Part shown: positions 38,315-49,033 of the stretch, piece by piece
How the letters are laid out: each line of letters begins with the position of its first letter
Numbering within the stretch: the first letter of the stretch is position 1
Source of the DNA: VAZQ01 sp035293945
GTDB lineage: Bacteria > Pseudomonadota > Alphaproteobacteria > Rhizobiales > Xanthobacteraceae
Direction of reading: 5' to 3'
DNA: 64,000 nucleotides
Assembly (NCBI GenBank): GCA_035293945.1
Contig: DATGLV010000002.1
Location: 62,001 to 126,000, forward strand
The notes under the pieces: generated by a model
Seen by the model: the letters and a program-made list of their open reading frames with translations, nothing else
Told to the model about the DNA's origin: nothing
The model's database searches: none
Position numbers and translations under genes: made by a program

Positions 38315-40519
38315 ATGCGCCCAAGCATCGTGGTTCCAATCGGCGCGATCGTTGCGGTCGCGATCGTTTGCGTCGTGGTGGCGGCGCTGACCTCGGCTCA
38401 GCGCGCGGATGGCGTCGCGCTGGAAAACGAGCGGCAGCTGTTCACCCGCGCCTTGACCGCGCAGGCCGAGCGCGTGCTGCGCGATGTCTCCGCCGTGGCG
38501 ACCTCGGAGGCGGCGTACCGACGCATCCGCGTCGACTTCGACCGCGACTGGGTGCAGATCTCGGTCGGGCTTCGCCTGCAATCGTTCTTCGATCATGATT
38601 TCGTCTTCGTCACTGATCCGTCAGACCATCTGCTCTATGCTTCGCTCGGCCGCCGCAGCGTCGACCCGAACTGGTTCAACTCGGTCCACTCGGAGCTGCA
38701 GCCGGTCATCGACATCATGCGCGGCGGCGCCGACCCCGGCGACGGCATCGCCATAGAGGCGAACGGCCTCGGCAATCATCGGGCCGCGCGGCTGCAGTCG
38801 TTTCTCGGTCGCCCGGCGATCGTGGCCGCCGTCGCAGTGAGCAACGAGAGCGAGACGGCGGCCGAGATGGACGCGAAGGCGCCCATCATCCTCAGTGTGA
38901 AGATCATCGATGACGAGACGCTCGCGGAAATCGCCTCGCGGCTGCAGCTCGCCAACCTGCACAATATCGCCGATCGCCGCGCAGACCCGGGCGACCATGT
39001 GTTCGATTTGTTGGACAAGCATGGCGGCGCGCTTGCCCGCTTTGCCTGGAAACCGAAGCGTCCCGGCGCGGAAATCCTCAACAGCGTCGCCCCCTTCATC
39101 GGCATCGCGCTCGGCGGCTTTGTGCTGCTCGCCGGCATGGTGTTGCGCCACATGCGCAAAACCGCGGCCACGATCGCGGCCGGCGAGACCAGATTGCGCC
39201 ACCTCGCACTGCACGATCCGCTCTGTGGCCTGCCCAATCGCGTATTCTTCAGCGAGCGGCTCGAGGCGATGATCGAGAGCGTGAGAGCCGGCGCTCCGCC
39301 GGCCGCCGTGTTCTATATCGATCTTGATCACTTCAAGGACGTCAACGATACGCTCGGCCACCCGATCGGCGACGAGCTGATCCGCAACGTCACGCTGCGG
39401 CTCACGCAGACGCTGCGCGGCGACGATTTGGTGGCGCGACTGGGCGGCGACGAGTTTGCCATCATAACCACGGCCGCACACGACCAGGCGGCCCTGGAGG
39501 AGATCGGGGCGCGGATCATCGCCTCGCTCTGCACCCCTTACCTGATCGCAGACCAGACGATCGTCATCGGCGCCAGCATCGGGGTCGCGGTGATCAGCCA
39601 GCACGTCGGCGCGGTGGCGGACGTCATGCGTCATGCCGACATGGCGCTCTACCGGGCGAAGAACGAGGGCCGCAACCGCACCTGCGTCTACGACACCGCG
39701 ATGGACGACAATATCCTCAAGCGCAAGCTGGTGGAGAACGAGCTGCGCGCCACGATAGAAAGGGGCGAGCTACGCGTCGCCTACCAGCCGATCGTCAACA
39801 ACAGCGGCGACACGGTCGTCGGCGTGGAAGCGCTCTGCCGCTGGACCCATCCCGAGCGCGGCGAAATCCCGCCGTCCGAGTTCATTCCCATCGCCGAGCA
39901 CTCCGGCCTCATCATCGCGCTCGGAGAATGGATGCTGCGCCAAGCCTGCCTCGATGCCAAGGCTTGGCCCGACATCACCATTTCGGTGAACGTCTCGCCG
40001 CTGCAGTTCCGCCGCTCCGACTTCGTTGATGTGGTCGAACGCATCCTGCACGAGACCGATTTTGATGCGACGAGGCTCGAGCTCGAAGTTACCGAGAGCA
40101 CGCTGCTCGGCAACGTCGACACCGCCGAGCTCGCCATGTTCCGCCTCAAGGCGCTCGGGGTGCGGCTGGCGCTCGATGATTTCGGCACCGGCTATTCGAG
40201 CCTGCTCTACTTGCGCCGCTTCCCGTTCGACAAGCTCAAGATCGACCGCAGCTTCGTGCACTCGATCGAGCGCGCGGCCGATGCGGCCGCGATCGTGCAC
40301 GCGGTGGTCAGCCTCGGCCGCGGTCTCGGCATGAAGGTGACCGCGGAAGGCGTCGAGACCGCCGAGCAGCAGCTGTTCCTGCGCGCCGCAGGGGTGCACA
40401 TGATGCAGGGGTACCGCTTCGGCCGCCCCGGCAGCGCCGCCGACATCGACCTGCGCCTGTCGGTGCCGAGTTCGTTCATCATCAGCGATGCCACGACCGA
40501 CCTCGCCATGGCTGGTTGA
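38315..40519 (+). CDS. CHASE4-like sensor with GGDEF and EAL domains
   Basis: 734 aa from ATG 38,315; an earlier GTG at 38,249 would add 22 residues. A membrane helix (VVPIGAIVAVAIVCVVVAAL) and a periplasmic CHASE4-like domain are closed by a second helix (APFIGIALGGFVLLAGMVL). The GGDEF domain has DLDHFKDVNDTLGHPIGDEL and an intact RLGGDEFA active site. The EAL domain has VGVEALCRWTHPERGEIPPS, ELEVTESTLL, DDFGTGYSSLLYLRRFPFDK and KIDRSFV, so both c-di-GMP synthesis and breakdown may be active. Likely sets c-di-GMP in answer to an outer signal. Confidence 0.9.
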   Translation: MRPSIVVPIGAIVAVAIVCVVVAALTSAQRADGVALENERQLFTRALTAQAERVLRDVSAVATSEAAYRRIRVDFDRDWVQISVGLRLQSFFDHDFVFVTDPSDHLLYASLGRRSVDPNWFNSVHSELQPVIDIMRGGADPGDGIAIEANGLGNHRAARLQSFLGRPAIVAAVAVSNESETAAEMDAKAPIILSVKIIDDETLAEIASRLQLANLHNIADRRADPGDHVFDLLDKHGGALARFAWKPKRPGAEILNSVAPFIGIALGGFVLLAGMVLRHMRKTAATIAAGETRLRHLALHDPLCGLPNRVFFSERLEAMIESVRAGAPPAAVFYIDLDHFKDVNDTLGHPIGDELIRNVTLRLTQTLRGDDLVARLGGDEFAIITTAAHDQAALEEIGARIIASLCTPYLIADQTIVIGASIGVAVISQHVGAVADVMRHADMALYRAKNEGRNRTCVYDTAMDDNILKRKLVENELRATIERGELRVAYQPIVNNSGDTVVGVEALCRWTHPERGEIPPSEFIPIAEHSGLIIALGEWMLRQACLDAKAWPDITISVNVSPLQFRRSDFVDVVERILHETDFDATRLELEVTESTLLGNVDTAELAMFRLKALGVRLALDDFGTGYSSLLYLRRFPFDKLKIDRSFVHSIERAADAAAIVHAVVSLGRGLGMKVTAEGVETAEQQLFLRAAGVHMMQGYRFGRPGSAADIDLRLSVPSSFIISDATTDLAMAG

Positions 40520-40853
40520 TGGGCTTGACTTATCCCGCGCGCTCGATGCATTGACGAAATTGAAACTGATGATTTGCGCCCGGCCGGACACTCCCGCGCC
40601 GGGCCTTTGATTTCCAATCGCAGCCAAGTTCCTCGTTTCGTGTCTCACCACAGGGTGCACTTCACCCCGCCCCGAGCACGATTTCCTGCTTTCGGCCTGT
40701 TCTAACAGGGAGCAGCTGACGCCATACCGCCGACGCACGACTTAAAGTTGCATACCGCATCTGGCCGCCGCTCTGCCAAGGTGCCTTGCTTTTCCCTTTG
40801 GTGCGTGTCCCTTGTTCCGGGCATGCGCCAGTCAGTCGCCGGGGGCCAACTGC
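40520..40853. other. Non-coding gap
   Basis: 334 nt between the GGDEF-EAL gene and the SDR gene. I see no gene, RNA or clear hairpin. The SDR start is fixed by MTTPNKIAIVTGAG at 40,854. Confidence 0.4.
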
Positions 40854-41612
40854 ATGACCACGCCGAACAAGATCGCCATCGTCACCGGAGCCGGGACCGG
40901 CATAGGTAGGGCGGTCGCGCTGGCGCTGATGCGGGAAGGATATGCGCTGGTGCTCGCCGGCCGCCGGGAGGACAAGCTCGCGGAGACGGCCGCGCTTGGC
41001 CACGCCACAGGAGCGCAGAGCCTGTCGGTGCCGACCGACGTGAGCGATGCTGCTTCGGTCAAAGCGCTGTTTGCCAGGACCAAGGAAACCTTCGGACGCC
41101 TCGACGTGCTGTTCAACAATGCCGGGATCGGGGCGCCCGCCATGCCGCTCGAAGAGCTGCCGCTCGAGACCTGGAGGCGAGTCGTCGACACTAATCTCAC
41201 GGGCATGTTCCTGTGCACGCAGGAAGCGATCCGCATCATGAAAGCGCAAACACCGCGTGGCGGCCGCATCATCAATAACGGCTCGATCTCGGCGCACACG
41301 CCGCGGCCGCAAGCGGTCGCCTATACGACGACCAAGCATGGCGTCACCGGGCTCACCAAGCAGACTGCGCTCGACTGCCGCGGCTATGACATCACTTGCG
41401 GCCAGATCGATATCGGCAATGCCGAGACGCCGCTCACCGAGCGCATGGTGGCCGGCGTGTTGCAGCCCGACGGCAGCCGCCGTCCTGAGGCGCGCATGAA
41501 CGTTGACGATGTCGGCCGGGCGGTCGCCTATATGGCGAGCTTGCCGCTCGACAGCAATGTGCTGTTCATGACCGTGATGGCCAACCTGATGCCGTTCGTC
41601 GGGCGGGGGTGA
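40854..41612 (+). CDS. Short-chain dehydrogenase/reductase
   Basis: 252 aa. NAD(P)-binding IAIVTGAGTGIGRAVALALM (TGxxxGIG), NNAG as LFNNAGIGAPAM, and the catalytic Ser and YxxxK as NNGSISAHTPRPQAVAYTTTK (Tyr and Lys present). Classical SDR of about 250 aa. Substrate unknown. Confidence 0.9.
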   Translation: MTTPNKIAIVTGAGTGIGRAVALALMREGYALVLAGRREDKLAETAALGHATGAQSLSVPTDVSDAASVKALFARTKETFGRLDVLFNNAGIGAPAMPLEELPLETWRRVVDTNLTGMFLCTQEAIRIMKAQTPRGGRIINNGSISAHTPRPQAVAYTTTKHGVTGLTKQTALDCRGYDITCGQIDIGNAETPLTERMVAGVLQPDGSRRPEARMNVDDVGRAVAYMASLPLDSNVLFMTVMANLMPFVGRG

Positions 41613-41624
41613 GGGCATAGATCG

Positions 41625-41702
41625 CTTGTCCCGGGCTTGGCCCGGGACCGTTCCAGGCAGGGGCCTGAGTTTGGAACGGTCTCGGCTTAAAGCCGGGACA
41701 AG
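41625..41702. repeat. Large intergenic palindrome
   Basis: CTTGTCCCGGGCTTGGCCC (41,625) pairs with the stretch ending AAAGCCGGGACAAG (41,702), and CCGTTCC with GGAACGG inside. An imperfect cruciform of the kind scattered in Hyphomicrobiales genomes; it may also end transcription of the converging SDR and cyclophilin-fold genes. Confidence 0.65.
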
Positions 41703-41716
41703 TTTTGCGATCACCG

Positions 41717-42088
41717 TTAGACCAGCGTCACCTTGATGCGGGTGCCGGCCTTCACCTTGGCGAGCGCCCGCACATCGGACAGAGCGCGGGCGAAAATGTT
41801 GCAAGGACTGGCGAGCCGCGTCTCACCGGCCTCGCTGATCGGTGTGCGGCCGAAGCCGATGGCAATACACCGTCCATCGGGCCAATAGGCGATTTCGCCC
41901 GGCGTAACGATTGCCCGCGCATCGGCTTCGCGCGCTGCCGAGACGCCCACGTCGAAATAGACCTCCTCGCCCCAAGTGAGCGCGGACGAGCTGATCGGCA
42001 GCGCGGCCGTGATCAGGCGTGCGGTCGGCGTATCCAACAGCTCGGCATCGAGCACGAGCGTACCGAGCTCGAAACGAATGCGCGGCAT
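41717..42088 (-). CDS. Cyclophilin-like fold protein (TM1367 type)
   Basis: 123 aa. MPRIRFELGTLVLDAELLDT, then TWGEEVYFDVGV, GEIAYWPDGRCIAIGFGRTP and SPCNIFARAL match the small cyclophilin-like fold family. Activity unknown in the family. It is divergent from the transporter at 42,152 with 63 nt between. Confidence 0.8.
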   Translation of the reverse strand: MPRIRFELGTLVLDAELLDTPTARLITAALPISSSALTWGEEVYFDVGVSAAREADARAIVTPGEIAYWPDGRCIAIGFGRTPISEAGETRLASPCNIFARALSDVRALAKVKAGTRIKVTLV

Positions 42089-42151
42089 GGCGGGACCCCT
42101 CACTTCGACATTATGATGCCGGAGGATTCGACCGATGCCCAGGGGATTCGA

Positions 42152-43402
42152 ATGCAACAACTGCAGTCGGCATTCGGCATGGTGGCCTTGCTCGTCATCG
42201 CCTGGATCATCAGCGAGGATCGGCGGGCGGTCTCCTTGCGGCGGGCGGCGATCGGCTTGGCCTTCACCTTCGCGACCGCAGCCCTGTTCTTGAGAGTCCC
42301 CGGGGTCACGAAGGTGTTCTTCGCCATCAATGGCGTGGTCAATGCCATCGCGGACGCGACCAAAGCCGGCACCGCCTTCGTTTTTGGCTATGTGGGCGGC
42401 GGAACGCTGCCGTTCGAAGTGAAGGTCCCGGGTGCCGAATTCAGTCTCGCGTTCCAGGCGCTGCCGGTGGTGCTGGTGATGAGCGTGCTGACCTCGCTCC
42501 TGTTTCACTGGCGCATTCTGCCGCCGTTCGTGCGGGCGCTGTCCTGGCTGCTCGAGCGCACGCTTGGGGTCGGCGGCGCGGTCGGACTGTCTGCCGGAGC
42601 CAATATCTTCCTCGGAATGATCGAGGCGCCGCTGTTCATCCGCCCCTATCTCATCAACCTAAGCCGCTCCGAGCTGTTCACCGTGATGACCGCCGGCATG
42701 GCCTGCATCGCCGGAACCGTGCTGGTGATCTATGCCACCCTGCTCGCTCCGGTCATCCCGGATGCGCCCGCACATCTGGTCGTGGCCTCGGTGCTGGATG
42801 CGCCGGCCGCGATCCTCATCAGCCTGATCATGGTCCCGGACGCGAGCGGCCAGCGCACCGGCGCCCTGCTTCCCAAGATCGGCAGCCCGGCCTCGAGCAC
42901 CATGGACGCGATCGTGCGCGGCGCCGCGGCGGGCCTTGAGCTCCTGCTCAATATCTGCGTGATGCTGATCGTCCTGGTGGCGCTGGTGCATCTCGTCAAC
43001 GCGGCGCTCGGCCTGTTGCCGGATGTGGCCGGCGCGCCGATCTCGCTGCAGCGGGCCTTAGGCTACCTGATGGCGCCTGTCTGCTGGCTCATGGGCATAC
43101 CCTGGAAGGAGGCGATGACGGCCGGCTCGCTCATGGGGATCAAGACCATCCTCAACGAGCTCGTGGCCTATGTGGAGCTTTCCAAGCTGCCCGCGGATGC
43201 GCTGGAGCCCCGCTCGCGACTGATCATGCTCTATGCGATGTGCGGATTCGCCAATTTCGGCAGCTTGGGGATCATGATCGCGGGCCTCGGCACAATGGCA
43301 CCGGAACGGCGCGAGGATGTGATCTCGCTTGGGCTGAAGGCGATCGTTTCCGGCACGCTTTCGACCTGCCTCATCGGCGCAGCGGTCGGGACGCTGAACT
43401 AG
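42152..43402 (+). CDS. Concentrative nucleoside transporter, CNT/NupC family
   Basis: 416 aa with about ten membrane helices. Family marks: LQSAFGMVALLVIAWIISED, GYVGGGTLPFE, LPVVLVMSVLTSLLFHWRIL, GGAVGLSAGANIFLGMIEAP, NEL as KTILNELVAYVEL and YAMCGFANFGSLGIMI. Imports nucleosides with protons or sodium. ATG 42,152 gives the normal N-terminus; in-frame ATGs at 42,113 and 42,116 would add 12-13 residues. Confidence 0.9.
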   Translation: MQQLQSAFGMVALLVIAWIISEDRRAVSLRRAAIGLAFTFATAALFLRVPGVTKVFFAINGVVNAIADATKAGTAFVFGYVGGGTLPFEVKVPGAEFSLAFQALPVVLVMSVLTSLLFHWRILPPFVRALSWLLERTLGVGGAVGLSAGANIFLGMIEAPLFIRPYLINLSRSELFTVMTAGMACIAGTVLVIYATLLAPVIPDAPAHLVVASVLDAPAAILISLIMVPDASGQRTGALLPKIGSPASSTMDAIVRGAAAGLELLLNICVMLIVLVALVHLVNAALGLLPDVAGAPISLQRALGYLMAPVCWLMGIPWKEAMTAGSLMGIKTILNELVAYVELSKLPADALEPRSRLIMLYAMCGFANFGSLGIMIAGLGTMAPERREDVISLGLKAIVSGTLSTCLIGAAVGTLN

Positions 43403-43491
43403 ATCCGCCAAGCTGAGTTGTCTCCCTTCCGAAGGCGGTGCCGATCCGTTAGCATTGCCCCACTCGCGATTTCGCTCATGGGGAGGCCGCC

Positions 43492-44334
43492 ATGCTGAAG
43501 CGAAAGTGGGTTGGCTACATTGTGCTTGGCTGCGCGATTTGCATCACCACATCGCCGAGCCGGGCCTGGGATGATGCGCAATATCCCGACTTCAAGGGCC
43601 AGTGGCGTTCGATCGGGGGACCCGGCCGCTACGACATCAGCAAGCCCGCCGGTCGCGGCCAACAGGCACCGCTGACGGCTGAATATCAGGCACTGTTCGA
43701 GGCCAATCTCATCGACCAGGCCAATGGCGGCCAGGGCACGACCCCGACCTACAAATGCATCTCGCCCGGCATGCCGCGCGTCACCAACGGTTATGGCGAG
43801 ATGGAGTTCATCGTCAATCCGACGACCACCTATATTCTGATCGACCACATCCAGGACGATCGACGTATCTTCACAGACGGGCGCGACTGGCCGAAAGAGC
43901 TTGAGCCGACGCTGCTCGGATACTCCATCGGCCGTTGGATCGATAGCGCCGGCGCCGGCCGCTACGATGTGCTCGAGGTCGAGACGCGCGGCTTCCGCGG
44001 TCCGCGGGCATTCGATGCCAGCGGTCTTCCGCTGCATCACGACAACAAGACGGTGGTGAAGGAGCGCATCTTTATTGACGAGAACGACCCCAACGTCGCC
44101 CACGACGAGGTCACCGTGTACGACCATGCCCTGACGCGTCCCTGGACGGTGATGAAGAACTACCGCCGCAGCGCCGAGAAGCTGCCCAACTGGACCGAGG
44201 AATACTGCGAGGACAACAACCACGTCTCCATCGGCAAGGAAGACTACATGCTCAGCGCCGATGGCCTGCTGATGCCAGCCAAGAAAGACCAGCCGCCGCC
44301 CGACCTTCGCTACTTCAAGAAGACGCAGAAGTGA
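43492..44334 (+). CDS. Exported hypothetical protein
   Basis: 280 aa. Signal peptide MLKRKWVGYIVLGCAICITT with a cut near SRA-WD. The mature part has DFKGQWRSIGGPGRYDISKP, CISPGMPRVTNGYGEMEFIV, RRIFTDGRDWPKELEPTLLG and DALTRPWTVMKNYRR-like strands. I know this as a recurring periplasmic family of unknown function in Hyphomicrobiales. Shine-Dalgarno GGGGAGG before ATG. Confidence 0.75.
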   Translation: MLKRKWVGYIVLGCAICITTSPSRAWDDAQYPDFKGQWRSIGGPGRYDISKPAGRGQQAPLTAEYQALFEANLIDQANGGQGTTPTYKCISPGMPRVTNGYGEMEFIVNPTTTYILIDHIQDDRRIFTDGRDWPKELEPTLLGYSIGRWIDSAGAGRYDVLEVETRGFRGPRAFDASGLPLHHDNKTVVKERIFIDENDPNVAHDEVTVYDHALTRPWTVMKNYRRSAEKLPNWTEEYCEDNNHVSIGKEDYMLSADGLLMPAKKDQPPPDLRYFKKTQK

Positions 44335-44480
44335 GCGCGCGGATCGCGGCGACCCGCGGCGCTACTGTCCCGGTTCCGACGTTCGTGTCGCTTTGCCGCG
44401 CTCATGTTTACGCACGTCGGAACCAGCGCTCCTATGAAAGGACTTGTCGCAATGGTGATAGGAACGTCAAAACCGCCGCA

Positions 44481-44750
44481 CTAGTGCAAGCAGAACTCGC
44501 CGTTGAGCGCACGGACCTCGGCCGGCTTGATCAGTCGGGCATGGGCGACAGTCACCGAATGCAGGGGGCCCTCGAGCGTCTCCAGCCAAAAGGCGAGAAA
44601 CTTGTTGAGCAGCGGGAACTTCGGGCAGATATCATAGTCCTGCCACACATAGGTTTGCAGAAACGAGGGATGGTCAGGCATCCGGTAGAGGATGTGGGCG
44701 GTCGTCAACCCGTAGCCGGACAGCTGTTTCTTGAGGTCTTCTGAGATCAT
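44481..44750 (-). CDS. usg: Usg family protein
   Basis: 89 aa: MISEDLKKQLSGYGLTTAHI then LYRMPDHPSFLQTYVWQDYD and LEGPLHSVTVAHARLIKPAE. Usg is a short conserved alphaproteobacterial protein of unknown role. The start is set by GGAAGGAG 9 nt upstream; an upstream in-frame start would add 17 residues without a site. Confidence 0.85.
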   Translation of the reverse strand: MISEDLKKQLSGYGLTTAHILYRMPDHPSFLQTYVWQDYDICPKFPLLNKFLAFWLETLEGPLHSVTVAHARLIKPAEVRALNGEFCLH

Positions 44751-45106
44751 AGCGTCGCTCCTTCCAAGCGACAATGAGTGTCGCTGGAACCGAGTTCCCA
44801 TTGCAAGCCCAAAAGGTGAATTAATTGTGCAATATCAATGGGCTAGCAGCGATCTGTCAGGACTGCTGACAGATGTCCCGGGTCGCACCCAGGACGCCGC
44901 ATTAATCATATTTCATCAATAAAAACAGTAGCTTGAATGATTTGCTAGCACTCCATGAAATCGAGTGCTAAAAATTCTGCCGGAGCCTCTTGCGAGTCCA
45001 AAAGTGCGCCCTATCTGCGGGGCCAAGCGGTTCGGCGGTGGGCAACCGCCGGGCCGCTCCATTCCAAAAGTCACCATGCAATTCAGCAAGCCCTGAGGAG
45101 AAGGTC
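44751..45106. other. groESL control region
   Basis: 356 nt between divergent usg and groES. Contains the CIRCE element at 44,945, AT-rich DNA just before it (TTAATCATATTTCATCAATA), and a 5' leader of about 130 nt. No RNA gene seen. Confidence 0.6.
44945..44971 (+). promoter_or_regulatory. CIRCE element (HrcA operator)
   Basis: CTAGCACTC (44945-44953), 9-nt spacer, GAGTGCTAA (44963-44971): one change from the consensus TTAGCACTC-N9-GAGTGCTAA. HrcA binds here and represses groESL until heat stress. TTGAAT 12 nt before it may be the -35. Confidence 0.95.
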
Positions 45107-45421
45107 ATGAAATTTCGTCCGCTTCACGATCGCGTCGTCGTCAAGCGCATCGATGCCGAGGAACGCACCGCCGGCGGCATCATCATTCCGGATACTGCCA
45201 AGGAAAAGCCGTCGCAGGGCGAGGTTGTCTCGGTCGGCCCCGGCGGCCGCGATGAGAGCGGCAAGCTGATCCCCATCGACGTGCAGGCGGGCGATCGCGT
45301 GCTGTTCGGCAAGTGGTCCGGCACCGAGGTCAAGATCGACGGGGTCGAGTACCTGATCATGAAGGAAAGCGACATCATGGGAGTGCTCGAGGGCGCCGGC
45401 GCCAAGAAGAAGGCTGCCTGA
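45107..45421 (+). CDS. groES: Co-chaperonin GroES
   Basis: 104 aa: MKFRPLHDRVVVKRIDAEER, TAGGIIIPDTAKEKPSQGEV with the mobile loop, and GTEVKIDGVEYLIMKESDIM. Forms the lid of the GroEL folding chamber in the cytosol. Shine-Dalgarno GAGGAGAAGG before ATG; CIRCE upstream; groEL follows 123 nt later. Confidence 0.98.
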   Translation: MKFRPLHDRVVVKRIDAEERTAGGIIIPDTAKEKPSQGEVVSVGPGGRDESGKLIPIDVQAGDRVLFGKWSGTEVKIDGVEYLIMKESDIMGVLEGAGAKKKAA

Positions 45422-45544
45422 TCGCCTTGTTGAGCATTCGACGATCCAATCAATCAACGGCCCATCAACAGGCGATCCGTTGCTCCCACTGGATGCGGGT
45501 TTGCGTTCGTTTGCGGGGCAAGGATCAAAACGGAGTAGAAGACT

Positions 45545-47176
<1,632 letters not shown>

Positions 47177-47199
47177 GTCCGCGCGGAACATAGATGCGA

Positions 47200-47226
47200 A
47201 AGGCCCGGGATGGTCCCGGGCCTTTT
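47200..47226 (+). terminator. groESL terminator
   Basis: AAGGCCCGGGA, loop TGG, TCCCGGGCCTT then TT. Strong hairpin 24 nt after the groEL stop. The rest of 47,227-47,447 shows nothing. Confidence 0.9.
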
Positions 47227-47447
47227 GCTTTTCGCCTGTTGCTTACGACCGAAATCGGCGTGGCGTTCGCCGCCGCATCCAGAAACAGCAACGACCACGA
47301 ATGAGAAGGCGCGCGTACATCCGGCGTCGCCCGCTCACGATCGTGGCCGTCAAGCGATGAGGGTGCCCCATCGCTTCCCCTTACAATGCATGATTCCCGT
47401 GAAGGTTCAGTGACGCGCCTTTGATGATCCGGCGCTGGGTTGAATGA

Positions 47448-47930
47448 CTAGAGCTTGCGGTACATCACCACGGCCTCGATGTCCCCGAGCCGCGGATGCG
47501 CGAACGCTTCCGGCAGGCGCCCGACGATCGCAAAGCCGAAGCTCTGCCACAGCGCGATCGCGCGCGTGTTGCTGCCGACCACGAAGTTGAACTGCATGGC
47601 GCGAAAGCCCCGCACCTTGGCGCGCGCAAGCGAATGCGCGCACATCGCGCGCGCCACCCCTCGCCCGCTCGCCTCAGCCGCGGTCATGTAGCCGCAATTG
47701 GCCACATGGGCGCCGCCGCCGCGCTGATTGGCGCGCAGATAGTAGGTACCCAGTACCGTGCCGTTCTCCTCGGCGACGAAGACCTCGTGGCCGGGGGACT
47801 TCCAATACGCAAGCGCATCCGCACGGCTTATGTCGCGCGGCAACGCATAGGTTTCGCCGGCCCGGATCGTCGGGCCGATGATCCGCCAGATCGCATCATC
47901 GTCGCGTGCCGTAGCCGCTCGAACCTCCAT
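47448..47930 (-). CDS. GNAT-family N-acetyltransferase
   Basis: 160 aa. VFVAEENGTVLGTYYLRANQ, then the acetyl-CoA loop MTAAEASGRGVARAMCAHSL (R/Q-x-x-G-x-G/A as SGRGVA) and FVVGSNTRAIALWQSFGFAI. Substrate unknown. Last gene of a minus-strand block, 54 nt from the asparaginase. Confidence 0.9.
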   Translation of the reverse strand: MEVRAATARDDDAIWRIIGPTIRAGETYALPRDISRADALAYWKSPGHEVFVAEENGTVLGTYYLRANQRGGGAHVANCGYMTAAEASGRGVARAMCAHSLARAKVRGFRAMQFNFVVGSNTRAIALWQSFGFAIVGRLPEAFAHPRLGDIEAVVMYRKL

Positions 47931-47984
47931 GGACCGATTTTTGCCAAGAGATGGAGCTGGTCGACAAGCCCTGGACGACGAGTG

Positions 47985-48992
47985 TCACCGGAACACCGCG
48001 GCGGCCGGGCGCACATGTCCTACCACGCGCTCGGCAACGTTGCGGACCGGCGGCCGCAGCACAGCTTCAAGCGCAGCTGCTTCGGCCTGGTCGAGCCTGC
48101 CAAGCCGAATGAGGATGGCCCCCATGGCGACTTCCGCGGCGCGACTCGCGCCATCGCTGATCTTGAGCGCGATCCCGAGGCCGTGGCGCGGCAGGCTGGC
48201 GCACATCATCCCCTCGGCGCCGGTCTTGAGCCGCACGGTTGCGGCCGCAATCCGCATGATCTCGCGGGAGAAGTTGCTGGCACCGGCCACGAACGCAGAT
48301 TCGGCCGCCATGGCATCGAGGATGCGCCTTGCGGCGGCGGCGCGCGCGGTAGGAAGCCCGGCCGGATCGCCCATGCGGGCCATGGCACGTGCCATCGCGG
48401 CAAGCGGAATGCCGATCACCGGAATGCCGCAGCCGTCCACGCCATGCGGCGCGCGTTCGAGATCAAGGCCGGTCATCGCCGACAGCACCGCCTCGACGCG
48501 CCGCTGCACCGGATGCGTGGGCGCAATATAGTCGCGGGTCGGCTCGCCGAGATGGCGCGCGGTCGCCAGAAATCCCGCATGCTTGCCCGAGCAGTTGTTG
48601 TGCAAGGCCGAGGGCGCGCGGCCGGCGCGGATGAGGGCGTGCGCGGCCTCGGCATCGCTCGGGACGTGCGCCCCGCATTCGAGATCGTCGGCACTAAGGC
48701 CGATCCGCTTGAGCCAGGCTTCGACTGCGGCAACCACAGTGGGCGCGCCATTGTGCGACGCGCAGGCCAGTGCAATCTCACGTACTCCCAGGCCAAAATG
48801 GTCAGCGGCCCCGCTCTCGATCAACGGCAGCGCCTGCAAGGGTTTGATGGCGGAGCGCGCATAAACCGGTCGCGCAATATCGCCTTGCGACAGCACCACC
48901 CGCCCGGCCGCATCGACGACCGCAAAGGCGCCGCCGTGGCGGCTCTCCACCATGTCGCCGCGCACCACCTCAACAAGAACGGGATCATTCAT
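47985..48992 (-). CDS. L-asparaginase, AnsA/type III (thermolabile, Rhizobium) family
   Basis: 335 aa. VEVVRGDMVESRHGGAFAVV, GRVVLSQGDIARPVYARSAI (K-P-LQ as IKPLQALPLIES), ACASHNGAPTVVAAVEAWL, and ALHNNCSGKHAGFLATARHL match the rhizobial asparaginase II family, unrelated to the E. coli enzymes. Converts asparagine to aspartate. Length is normal. Confidence 0.9.
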   Translation of the reverse strand: MNDPVLVEVVRGDMVESRHGGAFAVVDAAGRVVLSQGDIARPVYARSAIKPLQALPLIESGAADHFGLGVREIALACASHNGAPTVVAAVEAWLKRIGLSADDLECGAHVPSDAEAAHALIRAGRAPSALHNNCSGKHAGFLATARHLGEPTRDYIAPTHPVQRRVEAVLSAMTGLDLERAPHGVDGCGIPVIGIPLAAMARAMARMGDPAGLPTARAAAARRILDAMAAESAFVAGASNFSREIMRIAAATVRLKTGAEGMMCASLPRHGLGIALKISDGASRAAEVAMGAILIRLGRLDQAEAAALEAVLRPPVRNVAERVVGHVRPAAAVFR

Positions 48993-49033
48993 GCGCCGCG
49001 ATGTATCACGAAGTTCGGAAGCTGGGCAGCGAT